Numbered from the stretch's first letter, positions 19,933-28,452 are shown. The stretch is DNA of 43,613 bases from Thermoanaerobaculum sp. (GCA_021154885.1 JAJKHS010000102.1:1-43613), one strand, 5' to 3'. Translations and numbers: made by a program. The notes: a model not told the origin generated them from the letters alone.

Positions 19933-20022
19933 TCATCGCTTCCCTACGCTGGCATTACCCAGGTCAGGTGATGAGGGTCGTCCCACGCGGGACTCTCAGC
20001 CTCGGCGGCCCCCCTAGCTGGC
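19933..20022 (-). promoter_or_regulatory. TPP riboswitch (THI element)
   Basis: On the minus strand the conserved boxes appear in order: GAGGCTGAGAG (P2/J3-2, with the invariant CTGAGA), ACCTGACCTGGGTAATGCCA, then GCGTAGGGAAG. These are the pyrimidine-sensing and pyrophosphate-sensing cores of the THI box. It is followed by a terminator hairpin and thiC, so thiamin pyrophosphate should repress thiC. Exact outer (P1) limits are approximate. Confidence 0.95.
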
Positions 20023-20029
20023 GTGGATG

Positions 20030-20058
20030 ATCGTACACGAGTTCGACACGGACGGACA
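20030..20058 (-). promoter_or_regulatory. Putative promoter of the thiC riboswitch transcript
   Basis: Minus-strand TACGAT (20030-20035) would start transcription close to 20022, at the riboswitch edge. The -35 position with a 17-bp spacer (TGTCCG, 20053-20058) falls inside the left arm of the 39-bp inverted repeat. Confidence 0.35.
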
Positions 20059-20152
20059 CGGACACAGACACGGACGATCACGGACCATCAAGGATCGAGG
20101 CTCATTTTTCTCGTCCGTGATCGTCCGTGTCTGTGTCCGTGTCCGTCCGTGT
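20046..20152. repeat. Perfect 39-bp inverted repeat with 29-bp loop
   Basis: Arms at 20046-20084 and 20114-20152 are exact reverse complements. They are built from GGACAC / GGACGG-type hexamers (for example ACACGGACGGACACGGACAC). The loop is 20085-20113. The arms contain near-direct short repeats, so this looks like an interspersed palindromic element, not a CRISPR. As RNA it would form a very stable hairpin on either strand. It sits between the thiC promoter and a gene remnant. Confidence 0.93.
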
Positions 20153-20167
20153 TCCTCCTTCTCCGAG

Positions 20168-20256
20168 CCCGCCCCCCACGACCTCCAGGCCCTCCGCGAG
20201 TCGATCGAAGAGATCGACCACGAGATCCTCGACCACCTGCGGCGGCGCCTCGGCAA
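20168..20256 (+). pseudogene. Chorismate-mutase-like N-terminal remnant (AroQ type)
   Basis: The plus-strand frame reads DLQALRESIEEIDHEILDHL, then RRRLG. This is very close to the first helix of AroQ-type chorismate mutases (consensus L..LR..ID.ID..IL.LL..R). No start codon in an acceptable context lies just upstream, the 39-bp palindrome precedes it, and the similarity stops after about 30 residues where GC-rich repeats and a terminator begin. I read it as the broken 5' end of a chorismate mutase gene. Too short to function, and chance resemblance is not excluded. Confidence 0.4.
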
Positions 20257-20284
20257 AAAGAGGGGCACCCCGGAGGGCACCCCT
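20254..20284 (-). terminator. Probable terminator after the 446-residue BNR protein
   Basis: On the minus strand AGGGG pairs with CCCCT around an inner CCC/GGG stem (20261-20284), followed by a run of five T (20255-20259). Two more short GC hairpins lie between it and the stop codon at 20327. Confidence 0.5.
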
Positions 20285-20326
20285 GACAGGGGAGAACCCC
20301 GGGGTGACCCGGGGCCTCGAACAACG

Positions 20327-21667
20327 CTAGGGATCGAACACCCGGTACAGCCGCTGGCCCCCCGTCTGGCGGGCGATGCGCGCCTCGGAGGCGAAGGTGT
20401 TGGCGCCGCCGCTGACGCAGGTTCCCACGCAGCCGTCCGCGTAACCGACGAGCACCCGCCCTTCGCCGTCGACCGCGACGCCCAGGAAGTCGAGGAGGTT
20501 GCGGGTGGTGCCGCAGGTCGTGCCGGCAGTGCAGATCGTCCCCCGCTGGACGGGATCGGTCGGCGTCAAGTCCGCCGTCGACCAGCTCGTTCCGCCGCTG
20601 TAGGTGTGGGCCACGTAGAGATGCCAGACGGCCGGGAAGTTGGGATCGTCGCCGGTCGCGTTCCCCCCCGCCGTGGTGCCCAGGAAGGCGTAGGCCGCGC
20701 GGTCGCCGTCGCCCGCGACCACCGCCGGGAAGGCGATGTTCTGGATGCCGAGGGAGGCGCCGACGTCCGTGATGTTCGACCAGGCCACGCCCTGGCTGGA
20801 CGAGACCGCCACGTAGGCATGGCCGTCGCCGTTGGACCAGCCGAGGTAGACCGTGCCGTCCGCGCCGATGCCGACCGAGGGATCGGACGAGCCGGCGGTG
20901 CTGCCCGGCACCGTGCGCACGGTCCAGGTCACGCCGTTGTCGGTCGAGACCGCGACCCCCGCCTGGCCGTTGCAGTTCTTGTTGGGGACGTAGACCGTGC
21001 CGTCCGGCGCGACCTTGACATGGCCGTGAATGCCGGAGCACTGGGTGAGATTGTAGATCGGCACCGCGGGACCGAAGGTGGAGCCGCCGGTCAGGCTCAC
21101 GGCGCACGAGGCGAGGGCGATGTCCTGCGAGCAGTAGTAGATGGCGTGCGGGTAGAGCTGGGGGAGGGAGCCCAGGAGCCCGCCGCGATGGAACGGTCCG
21201 CCGCCCACGGTCTGATGGTCGACGCCCGAGGCGATGCCCGCCCCCTGGCTCGCGTTCCAGGTCGCGCCGTCGTCGTCGGTGTAGGCCATCAGGCTGACCG
21301 TGGTCGGCAGGAGCTGCGAGACGAAGGTGCGGCCGAGCTTCTGGTCCGTGTACAGGATCGGGTCGAAGGTGATGAGAGAGGTCTGGAGAGCGCTCACGTT
21401 CTGCCAGGTCGCCGTGGCCGGGGTGGTGGAGTCGTTGAAGCTCACCTTGAGCGTCTGCGTGCCGGCAATGTACATCACCGCTCCGGTCCGCTCGTTCACG
21501 CCGATGGAGGGTTCGCCGGCGCTGGCGCCGAGGCCGCCGGAGGCTCCGTAGACGGCGTAGGTCGTCGGGCCGCTGGTCGCGCGCGCCGGGCCGGCGACGA
21601 GGGCCAGCGCGGCAGCCGTGGCTAGCCCGGCGACCGTTCTCCATGACTTCCAATTGAGGTTGTTCAT
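20327..21667 (-). CDS. Secreted BNR/Asp-box protein, sialidase-fold, short paralog
   Basis: 446 residues with a signal peptide (WRTVAGLATAAALALVAGPARA, cleavage near 30). The mature protein is a beta-propeller with Asp-box-like turns (YTDDDGATW, SLTGGSTF, STDNGVTW, SSSQGVAW) and repeated GxSxGEPSIGVN / GSSDPSVGIGADGTVYLGW phrases. It resembles exo-sialidase-superfamily propellers, but the arginine triad needed for sialidase activity cannot be confirmed, so it may only bind or may hydrolyse another substrate. Eight cysteines suggest disulfides. AAGGAG lies 5 bp before the ATG. It follows a close, larger paralog on the same strand, with a terminator between them. Confidence 0.8.
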   Translation of the reverse strand: MNNLNWKSWRTVAGLATAAALALVAGPARATSGPTTYAVYGASGGLGASAGEPSIGVNERTGAVMYIAGTQTLKVSFNDSTTPATATWQNVSALQTSLITFDPILYTDQKLGRTFVSQLLPTTVSLMAYTDDDGATWNASQGAGIASGVDHQTVGGGPFHRGGLLGSLPQLYPHAIYYCSQDIALASCAVSLTGGSTFGPAVPIYNLTQCSGIHGHVKVAPDGTVYVPNKNCNGQAGVAVSTDNGVTWTVRTVPGSTAGSSDPSVGIGADGTVYLGWSNGDGHAYVAVSSSQGVAWSNITDVGASLGIQNIAFPAVVAGDGDRAAYAFLGTTAGGNATGDDPNFPAVWHLYVAHTYSGGTSWSTADLTPTDPVQRGTICTAGTTCGTTRNLLDFLGVAVDGEGRVLVGYADGCVGTCVSGGANTFASEARIARQTGGQRLYRVFDP

Positions 21668-21717
21668 CGGGTCTCCTTATCCGACCTTGAAAATGAGGGG
21701 AATCCGTTCCCTTCAAT

Positions 21718-21758
21718 TAAAAACGTGCCGGAGGCGCGGCCCAGTGAGCCGCGCCTCC
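21718..21758 (-). terminator. Intrinsic terminator between the two BNR genes
   Basis: Minus-strand stem with 11-bp arms GGAGGCGCGGC and GCCGCGCCTCC (21730-21758), loop TCACTGG, then GGCACG and TTTTT (21719-21723). It isolates the upstream 846-residue gene from its paralog. Confidence 0.85.
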
Positions 21759-21787
21759 AGAGGTCAAATCCGCCGCTCAGGGCCGGA

Positions 21788-24328
21788 TCAATGACACTGG
21801 CTGCTGCCCACCAGCGTGTAGGTCGCCGAAGAGGTATGGTCGGCCGAGGTCGCCTGCGACGACGGCTGGCCGCTCACGTGGGCCGCGAAGGCCCGGACCT
21901 CCAGCGCCGAGAGGTCCTGGCCGGTGGCCACGTTGTCCACCTGATCGGTCGTGATGGTGAAGGTGATCGTGCCGTCCGCCGAGAAGCTGCCGGCCGCATT
22001 GCCGAGGTCGGTCGCCTGGTTGACGCTGGGCGGCGAGAGCTTGCCGACCTTGAAGGCGGCGGTGTTGAGCCCGGTCGCCCGCATGACGACGTAGTTGCGG
22101 TCATAGGTGGCGTCGGGCACCGGCCGGTTCCACAGGATCATCCAGGCGTTGCCGGGGGTGAAGGTCGACAGGTTGGCCAGCTTGAGAGTGAAGACGATCT
22201 TGTGCGAGCCGTCGGTCGTCGGCGGCTCGGCGATCGACAGCGACTTGACGTCGAGGGCCGCGACCGGCGTATCTCCCGCCGGATCGTCGATCACCTTGGC
22301 GCCCGGGGCCGAGCAGGTCTGCGTCGGCGGCGGCGCCACGGCCGGCGTCACCTCGCGGCAGGCCGGACCCTCGCCCATCGCGTTCACGGCGGTGACCCGG
22401 TAGGAGTAGGTCGCGCCGGCCGGCGGGTTGTCGTCGAACGTGTGGGTGCCGGCGTCGACGCCCATGATCTGCTCAAAGACGCCGCCCGCGGCCCGGCGGT
22501 AGATGTGGTAGCCCGTGAGCGGGGTGCCGTGGTCGTCCGGCGTCGACCAGGTGAGATGGACGACGACGCCGGACTGCGTCGCCTGGACAGCCGGAGCCGC
22601 CGGGATGCTCATCTGCGGGTCGAAGGAGGCGTAGAGCCCCTTGCCGCTCGTCTGCCGGGCGATCGTCGCCAGGGCCGTGCCGCTGGCGGGACCGCCGTTG
22701 ACGCAGCCGCCCACGCAGCCGTCGGCGTAGCCCACGAGCACCCGGCCTTGAGCGTCGGCCGTGACGTCCATGAAGTCGAGGAGGTTGCGGTTGGTCGAGC
22801 AGGTCGTGCCCTGGTCGCAGATGGTGCCGCGCTGCACCGGGTCGTTCGGCGTCGCGTCCACCGTCACCCAGCTCGCTCCGCCGTCGTAGGTGTGAGCGAT
22901 GTAAAGGTGCCAGGCGGCCGGGAAATTGGAGTCCTGGCCCCCTGCGGCTCCCGCCGCGGTGGTGCCGAGGAAGGCGAAGGCCGCGCGGTCGGGATCGCCC
23001 GCCACCACCGCCGGGAAGGCGATGTTCTGCAGGCCGAACGCCGCCCCCACGTCCTGGATGTTGGTCCAGGTGTCGCCGTGGTCATGGGAGACCGCGACGA
23101 AGGGGTGGCCGTCGCCGTTCAACCAGCCGAAGTAGACCGTGCCGTCGGCCGCGATGCCGACCGAGGGGTCCCAGCTCGACGACGAGCTGCCCGGCACGGT
23201 CTTCACCGTCCAGGTCAGGCCGTTGTCGGTGGTCACCGCCACCCCCTGCTCGTTGCCGCAGCTCCGGTTGGGGACGTAGGCCGTGCCGTCCGGCCCGACC
23301 TTGACGTGGCCATGAATGCCGGCGCACTGGGTGAGGTTGTAGATCGGCACCGCCACGCCGAAGGTCCTGCCGCCGTCGAGGCTGGTGGCGCACTGGGCCA
23401 TGGCGATGTCCTGCGAGCAGTAATAGAGGATACGGGGATACGAGGCCAGCGCCTTGACGGGTCCTGGAGCGAAGGGGCCGGCGCCGAGCGTCTGGTGATC
23501 GACTCCGGAATTGATCCCCGAGCCCTGGCTGGGCAGCCAGTTGACGCCGTCGTCGTCCGAATAGGCCAGCAGGCTCATCTTGCTGGGCAGGAGCTGCGAG
23601 ACGTAGGTGCGCCCGAGCTTGGGATCGGTATAGAGGATCGGGTCGAACGTGGTCACCGAGGTCCAGAGCGCCGAGGTGTTCTCCCACTTGGCGCTGGCCG
23701 GCGAGGAGCAGTCGTCGAAGGTGACCCGCAGCGTCTCCGTGCCCGCGATGTACATCACCTTGCCCGTGTCCCGGTTGCAGCCGATCGAAGGCTCGCCGGC
23801 GCTCTGCCCCATCCCGTTCGGCGGCGTGTAGTTGGTATAGGTCGGCGGCTTCTCGGTGGAGGGGAAAGGCGGCGGCGGGAGCTGCGAGATCTTCGCGCTG
23901 CCGGTGTAGGCCCCCACCGGGGCGAACGGCGAGGCGCTCACCGTGTAGGTCCCGGCGGCCGGATTGGCGAGGACCACCTTCTCCGCCTGGCCGGCGCTAT
24001 TGCCGGAGCTCGCGATCAGAGAGCCGTCCGGCCCGTAGACTTCCAGGTCGTAGTCGTCCGCGGCCCCGAAGGTGAGAGCGATCTCGACTTTGAAAGCGTA
24101 GGAGGGTGGAGCGATCGTCAGTTTGTAATTGTCACAACTCGTGCTGCTGGGTCCACCACAGGTCGAGGCGCCGGTGGGCGTGAGCGGTCCGCCCGTCCAG
24201 GTCGCCTGAGGCGAAGATTGAGACACGGTTCCGGACGGTGGATTCGCTGCTAGCGCGGCGGAGGAGCATAGGAGCACGCCCCCGAGGGCGGCAGCCAGCG
24301 AGGCTCTCCGGCAATCGATATGGAACAT
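21788..24328 (-). CDS. Secreted multidomain BNR protein (PPC-like, propeller, FnIII, C-terminal beta domain)
   Basis: 846 residues with a signal peptide (ASLAAALGGVLLCSSAALA). Domains in order: a pre-peptidase-C-like beta sandwich at about 30-150 (DDYDLEVYGPDGSLIASSG ... AAGTYTVSASPF); the BNR/Asp-box propeller shared with the neighbour at about 165-570 (AGEPSIGCNRDTGKVMYIAG, YSDDDGVNW, TTDNGLTW); a fibronectin type III domain at about 570-665 (YHIYRRAAGG, ATYSYRVTAVNAMGEGP); and a beta-rich tail with DDPAGDTPVAALDVKSLSI. The accessory modules suggest attachment to extracellular polymer. No catalytic residues can be assigned. AGAGGAG precedes the ATG. Confidence 0.82.
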   Translation of the reverse strand: MFHIDCRRASLAAALGGVLLCSSAALAANPPSGTVSQSSPQATWTGGPLTPTGASTCGGPSSTSCDNYKLTIAPPSYAFKVEIALTFGAADDYDLEVYGPDGSLIASSGNSAGQAEKVVLANPAAGTYTVSASPFAPVGAYTGSAKISQLPPPPFPSTEKPPTYTNYTPPNGMGQSAGEPSIGCNRDTGKVMYIAGTETLRVTFDDCSSPASAKWENTSALWTSVTTFDPILYTDPKLGRTYVSQLLPSKMSLLAYSDDDGVNWLPSQGSGINSGVDHQTLGAGPFAPGPVKALASYPRILYYCSQDIAMAQCATSLDGGRTFGVAVPIYNLTQCAGIHGHVKVGPDGTAYVPNRSCGNEQGVAVTTDNGLTWTVKTVPGSSSSSWDPSVGIAADGTVYFGWLNGDGHPFVAVSHDHGDTWTNIQDVGAAFGLQNIAFPAVVAGDPDRAAFAFLGTTAAGAAGGQDSNFPAAWHLYIAHTYDGGASWVTVDATPNDPVQRGTICDQGTTCSTNRNLLDFMDVTADAQGRVLVGYADGCVGGCVNGGPASGTALATIARQTSGKGLYASFDPQMSIPAAPAVQATQSGVVVHLTWSTPDDHGTPLTGYHIYRRAAGGVFEQIMGVDAGTHTFDDNPPAGATYSYRVTAVNAMGEGPACREVTPAVAPPPTQTCSAPGAKVIDDPAGDTPVAALDVKSLSIAEPPTTDGSHKIVFTLKLANLSTFTPGNAWMILWNRPVPDATYDRNYVVMRATGLNTAAFKVGKLSPPSVNQATDLGNAAGSFSADGTITFTITTDQVDNVATGQDLSALEVRAFAAHVSGQPSSQATSADHTSSATYTLVGSSQCH

Positions 24329-24521
24329 GGCGGGGTCTCCTCTAAGGTAAGTCGGGAAACATCACTCCCGCCCCGCGCACAGTGCACGCATCGTGCCAGT
24401 AGTGCCACTATTATCAACGCATACAGGGGAGGCCCACTGCCCCGCCGTTGCGAATCGCTTGCCAAGCCACGTCTCCTACGAGACCGGTCTGCTAGAGTTC
24501 GCCCCCATCCGGAGGTTCTCC

Positions 24522-26408
24522 ATGGCCCAGCGCAACCGTCGTGTCCCCGTCCTCTTCGTCCTTGCCGTCCTTGCCGTCCTTGTCTCTCGGACCGCCGCCG
24601 CCCAGCCGCCCCGCGATCCGGACGACGACGAGTCCCCCGCGGTGGCGGCGCCGAGCACGGGGCCGTCCCACGAGGAGGCGGAGGCCATCGAGAAGCTCAA
24701 AACGCGCGCCGAGACCTCCCGCTTCGAGGCCACCGGGAGCTACGAGGAGACGCTCGCCTTCCTGCGCCAGCTCCAGGCTCACTTCCCCTCGATGTACCTG
24801 GGCTTCTATGGCACCTCCGGCCAGGGCCGTCCACTGCCGTTCGTGGTGGTCTCCGCCGAGAAGGCCTTCACCGGCCGCAAGGCGCAGCGGCTGCCCAAGC
24901 CCATCGTGCTGATCCAGAACGGCATCCACGCCGGAGAGATCGACGGCAAGGACGCCTCGCTGCTCCTCCTGCGCGACCTCGCCCTGGGCCGGCATCGCGA
25001 GATCCTGGACAAGGTCACCCTGGTGGTCCTCCCCATCTACAACGTCGACGGCCACGAGCGCGTCTCGCCGTACAACCGCCCCAACCAGGACGGGCCGCGC
25101 CAGGGCATGGGCTTCCGTGCCACCGCCAACGGTCTGGACCTCAACCGCGACTATCTGAAGCTCTCCTCCGAGGAGGCCCGCTCGCTGATCGCCCTGGTCA
25201 ACGCCTGGCGCCCCCACCTGCACGTGGACGATCACGTCACGGACGGCGTCGACATGGACTGGGTGCTCACCTGGACCTGGGCCGAGGCGCCCCAGGCCCC
25301 CGCGCCCGTGGACGCCTGGCTGCGCGCCCACATGCCGGCCGTGCTCGCCGCCACGGCCAAGGCCGGCCACAAGCACGGCCCCTACGTGGACCTCGTGGAC
25401 CACAACGACCCGGCCAAGGGGTTCAACTCCTGGGTGGGCCAGCCGCGCTACTCCACCGGCTACTTCCCCCTGCGCAACCGCCCCTCGGTGCTGGTGGAGA
25501 TGCACTCCTACAAGCCCTACCAGCAGCGGGTGATGGCGAACCGGGATTTCCTCATCGCCCTGCTCGACGAGATCGCCCGCGATCCGACCGCGCTGACCAA
25601 GGCCGTGGCCGATGCCGAGGCCGCCACCGTGGCCCTGGGCAAGCCGGACGCCCCGGCCTCGGAGGTGGCCGTCGACGTCGAGGCGAGCGACCAGCCGGAC
25701 CGCATCCGCTTCCCCGTCTACGCGGGCGAGACGAAGACCTCGGTGGTGTCGGGTCAGCCCCTCCTCCTCTTCCGTCGCGGCGAGGTGCGGGAGATCGAGG
25801 TGCCTTGGCTGCACAAATCCAAGGTGGTGAAGAGCCTCCCCCGCCCGCGCGGCTACCTGGTGCTCCCCGGCTGGCCGCAGATCGAGGCACGCCTGCGGGG
25901 CCACGCCCTCAAGGTGGAGAGACTGATGCAGCCGGTGGAGATCGAGGTGGAGTCGATGCGGATCGCGCAGCCCAAGTACGCGCCCGCCACCTACCAGGGG
26001 CTGACGCGGGTCACGCCCCAGGTGACCCGCGCCGTGGAGCGGCGGCAGATCCCGGCGGGCGCCCTGTGGGTGCCGGCCGACCAGCCGGACTTCGAGGTGG
26101 CCGTGCAGCTCCTGGAGCCCGAGGCGCCGGACTCGCTCCTCGGCTGGGGTCTCCTCTCCACCGTCTTCGAAGGCAAGGAGTACATCGACGCCCGGGTGCT
26201 CGAGGCTCAAGCCACGGAGATGCTGAAGGATCCGAAGACCGCCGCCGACTGGCAGGCCGCGCTCAAGGACGACAAGCTCGCCGGCGATCCCAACGCCCGC
26301 TACCAATGGTGGTTCCGCCGGACGCCCTATTGGGATGACACCATCGGCCTCTTGCCGTACTACCGGGTGATGAAGGCGCCGAAGCTGACGACGCGGGCCT
26401 GGCAGTAG
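24522..26408 (+). CDS. Secreted M14-family zinc carboxypeptidase
   Basis: 628 residues with a signal peptide (RVPVLFVLAVLAVLVSRTAA). Zinc ligands His136 and Glu139 are in NGIHAGEIDGKDA, the H-x-x-E of M14. LDLNRDYLK supplies the substrate-binding Asn-Arg pair. HLHVDDH (His234 or His238) is the candidate third ligand and VLVEMHSYK holds the likely catalytic Glu326. The C-terminal ~250 residues form an extra domain typical of large bacterial M14 proteins. It should trim peptides outside the cell or in the periplasm. The ATG at 24522 is supported by GGAGG seven bases upstream. A 9-bp direct repeat (GTCCTTGCC type, 24549-24584) encodes the hydrophobic core of the signal peptide. Divergent from the BNR gene. 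Confidence 0.88.
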   Translation: MAQRNRRVPVLFVLAVLAVLVSRTAAAQPPRDPDDDESPAVAAPSTGPSHEEAEAIEKLKTRAETSRFEATGSYEETLAFLRQLQAHFPSMYLGFYGTSGQGRPLPFVVVSAEKAFTGRKAQRLPKPIVLIQNGIHAGEIDGKDASLLLLRDLALGRHREILDKVTLVVLPIYNVDGHERVSPYNRPNQDGPRQGMGFRATANGLDLNRDYLKLSSEEARSLIALVNAWRPHLHVDDHVTDGVDMDWVLTWTWAEAPQAPAPVDAWLRAHMPAVLAATAKAGHKHGPYVDLVDHNDPAKGFNSWVGQPRYSTGYFPLRNRPSVLVEMHSYKPYQQRVMANRDFLIALLDEIARDPTALTKAVADAEAATVALGKPDAPASEVAVDVEASDQPDRIRFPVYAGETKTSVVSGQPLLLFRRGEVREIEVPWLHKSKVVKSLPRPRGYLVLPGWPQIEARLRGHALKVERLMQPVEIEVESMRIAQPKYAPATYQGLTRVTPQVTRAVERRQIPAGALWVPADQPDFEVAVQLLEPEAPDSLLGWGLLSTVFEGKEYIDARVLEAQATEMLKDPKTAADWQAALKDDKLAGDPNARYQWWFRRTPYWDDTIGLLPYYRVMKAPKLTTRAWQ

Positions 26409-26444
26409 GGAGTTAACAAAAACGAAGAAAGGCCGTCTTTATTC

Positions 26445-26517
26445 TTCAGACAAACCTCTCCCTCTTCTCCCGGCGGACGGGAGGGAGGCTGGGAGAAGAG
26501 GGCCGGGGTGATGAGGG
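26445..26517. repeat. Palindromic interspersed repeat, copy 1
   Basis: A 73-bp element nearly identical to 28328-28400. It contains an imperfect inverted repeat (CCCTCTTCTCCCGGC with GCTGGGAGAAGAGGG) followed by CCGGGGTGATGAGGG. It lies directly after the carboxypeptidase gene. Confidence 0.88.
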
Positions 26518-26542
26518 CCTACGGTTCGGGAGAGACCACGGT

Positions 26543-26571
26543 TTGGTCCTGGCCGAGCCTCCAGACATATT
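26543..26571 (+). promoter_or_regulatory. Putative promoter of the hybrid histidine kinase
   Basis: TTGGTC (26543-26548), 17-bp spacer, CATATT (26566-26571), in an AT-richer stretch about 100 bp before the ATG at 26672. Confidence 0.4.
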
Positions 26572-26671
26572 TACCAATTGGCATGAGTCATGCTGCGCTC
26601 TCTCGGCCGGAGGGCCGGAGAAATCCGTGGAGGGGATCTCTATCGAGTTCCCCCAAGGAGTGTTCAACGCA

Positions 26672-28240
26672 ATGTGGGATCCCAATAACTCCGGACCTCG
26701 CGATTGGCCGTGGCTGGCGCTGGCCGAGGTCGCCGATGCCGTCGTCGCCGTCGATGCGCAGGGCCGGATCACCTTCATGAATCCGGCGGCGGGCCGCCTC
26801 GCGGGCGTGAGTCCAGCGGCGGCGGCGGGTCGTCTCTTCCAGGATGTCCTGCCCTTGTTCGACGAGATGACCCGTCAGCCGGCCGGCTTGGCGCCGGCAG
26901 TCGGGACCCAGCACGCCGTTCTCCCCTCTCCCGAGGGGTGGTTGGAGCGCCGGATCGAGGCGCGGGGCGAGCCGCTGCGGGAGGGCGGCCCAGGCGAGTG
27001 TGGCGCCTTCTTCGTTCTGCGGGACGTCACCGAGCGCGACCTCGCCGAGGAGCGCCATCGGGCGCTTGAAGAGGAGCTCCGCCGGCGCACCGAGGATCTC
27101 ACCGCCGAGGATCGCCGCAAGGACCAGTTCCTCGCCATGCTCGCCCATGAGCTGCGCAACCCCCTGGCGCCCATCCGCAACGCCGTCGAGCTCATGCGCC
27201 AGGTGGAGACCTTCGATCCCAGCTTCCAGCCGTCGCGCGAGATGGTGGAGCGCCAGGTCAAGCACCTCGCCCGGCTGGTGGACGACCTGCTCGACGTGTC
27301 GCGCATCACTCAGGGCAGCATCCGCCTGCGCAAGGAGCCGGTGGAGTTGGGAACGACGGTCCGCAGCGCCGTCGAGGGGGTCCGGCCGCTCATCGAAACC
27401 CGCTCCCACACCCTGGACGTCGATCTGCCAACCGAGTCCCTCTGCCTGGACGCGGACCCGGCCCGCCTCGAGCAGATCGTCTCGAATCTGCTGGACAACG
27501 CCGCCCGCTACACCATGCCGGGCGGCCACATCTGGGTAACAGCGCGGCGCGAGGACGGCGAAGCCGTGGTGCGGGTGCGCGACAGCGGCATCGGCGTCCC
27601 TCCCGACGTCCTCGACCGTGTTTTCGAGCCCTTCGTGCAGACGGCTGGCGAGTCCCTCGCCCGCACCGAAGGGGGCCTCGGGGTGGGCCTCAGCCTGGTG
27701 CGCAGCCTGGTGGAGATGCATGGTGGGCGGGTGGAGGCCTACAGCCCGGGGCTCGGCCAGGGAAGCGAGTTCGTCGTCCATCTCCCCACCGGCCTGCCGG
27801 CCGGCGCCGCAGGCCCCTCTCCCCAGCCGGCCGCTCCCGCCCAGGACCGCTCCCTGCGCGTGCTGGTGGTCGAGGACAACCTCGACGCCGCCGAGAGCCT
27901 CGCCACCTTGCTGCGGCTCTGGAATCATGACGTCCAGGTGGTGCACGACGGCCACGCCGCCCTCGACGCGGCCCGGGCCCAGAAGCCCGAGGTGGTGCTG
28001 CTCGACATCGGCCTGCCCGGCCTGGACGGCTACCAGGTGGCGCAGCAGCTCCGGAAAGAGGAGAGCCTCGCGCATACCCTGCTGGTGGCCATGACCGGCT
28101 ACGGCCAGCCCGAAGACCGGCGCCGCTCCCGCGAAGCCGGCATCCACCACCACTTCGTCAAGCCCGTCGAACCCCTCGTCCTGCGCAGCCTGCTCGCCGG
28201 CGCCGCCCTCCCCGACGACTGGGACGGCCGGCCGAGCTGA
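26672..28240 (+). CDS. PAS-containing hybrid sensor histidine kinase
   Basis: 522 residues, soluble, with no membrane segment. A PAS domain at about 12-125 (DAVVAVDAQGRITFMNPAAG) feeds a short coiled linker. HisKA follows with FLAMLAHELRNPLAPIRNAV (phosphorylated His159), then HATPase_c with the N box (QIVSNLLDNAARYT), the G1 box (VRDSGIGVPP) and GLGVGLSLVRSLVEMHGG. The C-terminal receiver (about 395-515) has VLVVEDNLDAAESL, phospho-acceptor Asp445 in VVLLDIGLPGLDG, and a conserved Lys in HFVKPV. It probably senses a cytoplasmic ligand or redox state, but no output regulator lies next to it. Start chosen at the ATG with AAGGAG 11 bases upstream, because the longer frame adds repeat-derived residues. 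Confidence 0.93.
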   Translation: MWDPNNSGPRDWPWLALAEVADAVVAVDAQGRITFMNPAAGRLAGVSPAAAAGRLFQDVLPLFDEMTRQPAGLAPAVGTQHAVLPSPEGWLERRIEARGEPLREGGPGECGAFFVLRDVTERDLAEERHRALEEELRRRTEDLTAEDRRKDQFLAMLAHELRNPLAPIRNAVELMRQVETFDPSFQPSREMVERQVKHLARLVDDLLDVSRITQGSIRLRKEPVELGTTVRSAVEGVRPLIETRSHTLDVDLPTESLCLDADPARLEQIVSNLLDNAARYTMPGGHIWVTARREDGEAVVRVRDSGIGVPPDVLDRVFEPFVQTAGESLARTEGGLGVGLSLVRSLVEMHGGRVEAYSPGLGQGSEFVVHLPTGLPAGAAGPSPQPAAPAQDRSLRVLVVEDNLDAAESLATLLRLWNHDVQVVHDGHAALDAARAQKPEVVLLDIGLPGLDGYQVAQQLRKEESLAHTLLVAMTGYGQPEDRRRSREAGIHHHFVKPVEPLVLRSLLAGAALPDDWDGRPS

Positions 28241-28327
28241 GGGCGGAGAGAGGGGGCTTCAAAAGAAAAAGCGGAGTAAGTGGCCGGCGAGACGCCGGCG
28301 CTCCCAGGGGGTCTTGCTTCTGCTTGT

Positions 28328-28400
28328 TTCAGACTAACCACTCCCTCTTCTCCCGGCGGCCGGGGGGGAGGCCGGGAGAAGAGGGCCGGGGTGATGAGGG
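28328..28400. repeat. Palindromic interspersed repeat, copy 2
   Basis: Second copy of the element at 26445-26517. Here the arms are perfect (CCCTCTTCTCCCGGC and GCCGGGAGAAGAGGG, 15 bp). The two copies bracket the histidine kinase gene. The same vocabulary appears in the window-end repeats. Confidence 0.88.
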
Positions 28401-28452
28401 GGGAGGGGGAAGGCGGTGATACACTCTTCTGGTCTTCCCGGCGATCCACGTC

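Noticed and set aside
20046-20152. Possible CRISPR array in the GGACAC-type repeats
   Set aside because: There are only two inverted arms, no regularly spaced direct repeats with unique spacers, and no cas genes.
20327-21667. Confident sialidase call
   Set aside because: Asp-box repeats show the fold, but the catalytic arginine triad, Tyr and Glu could not be placed, so activity is left open.
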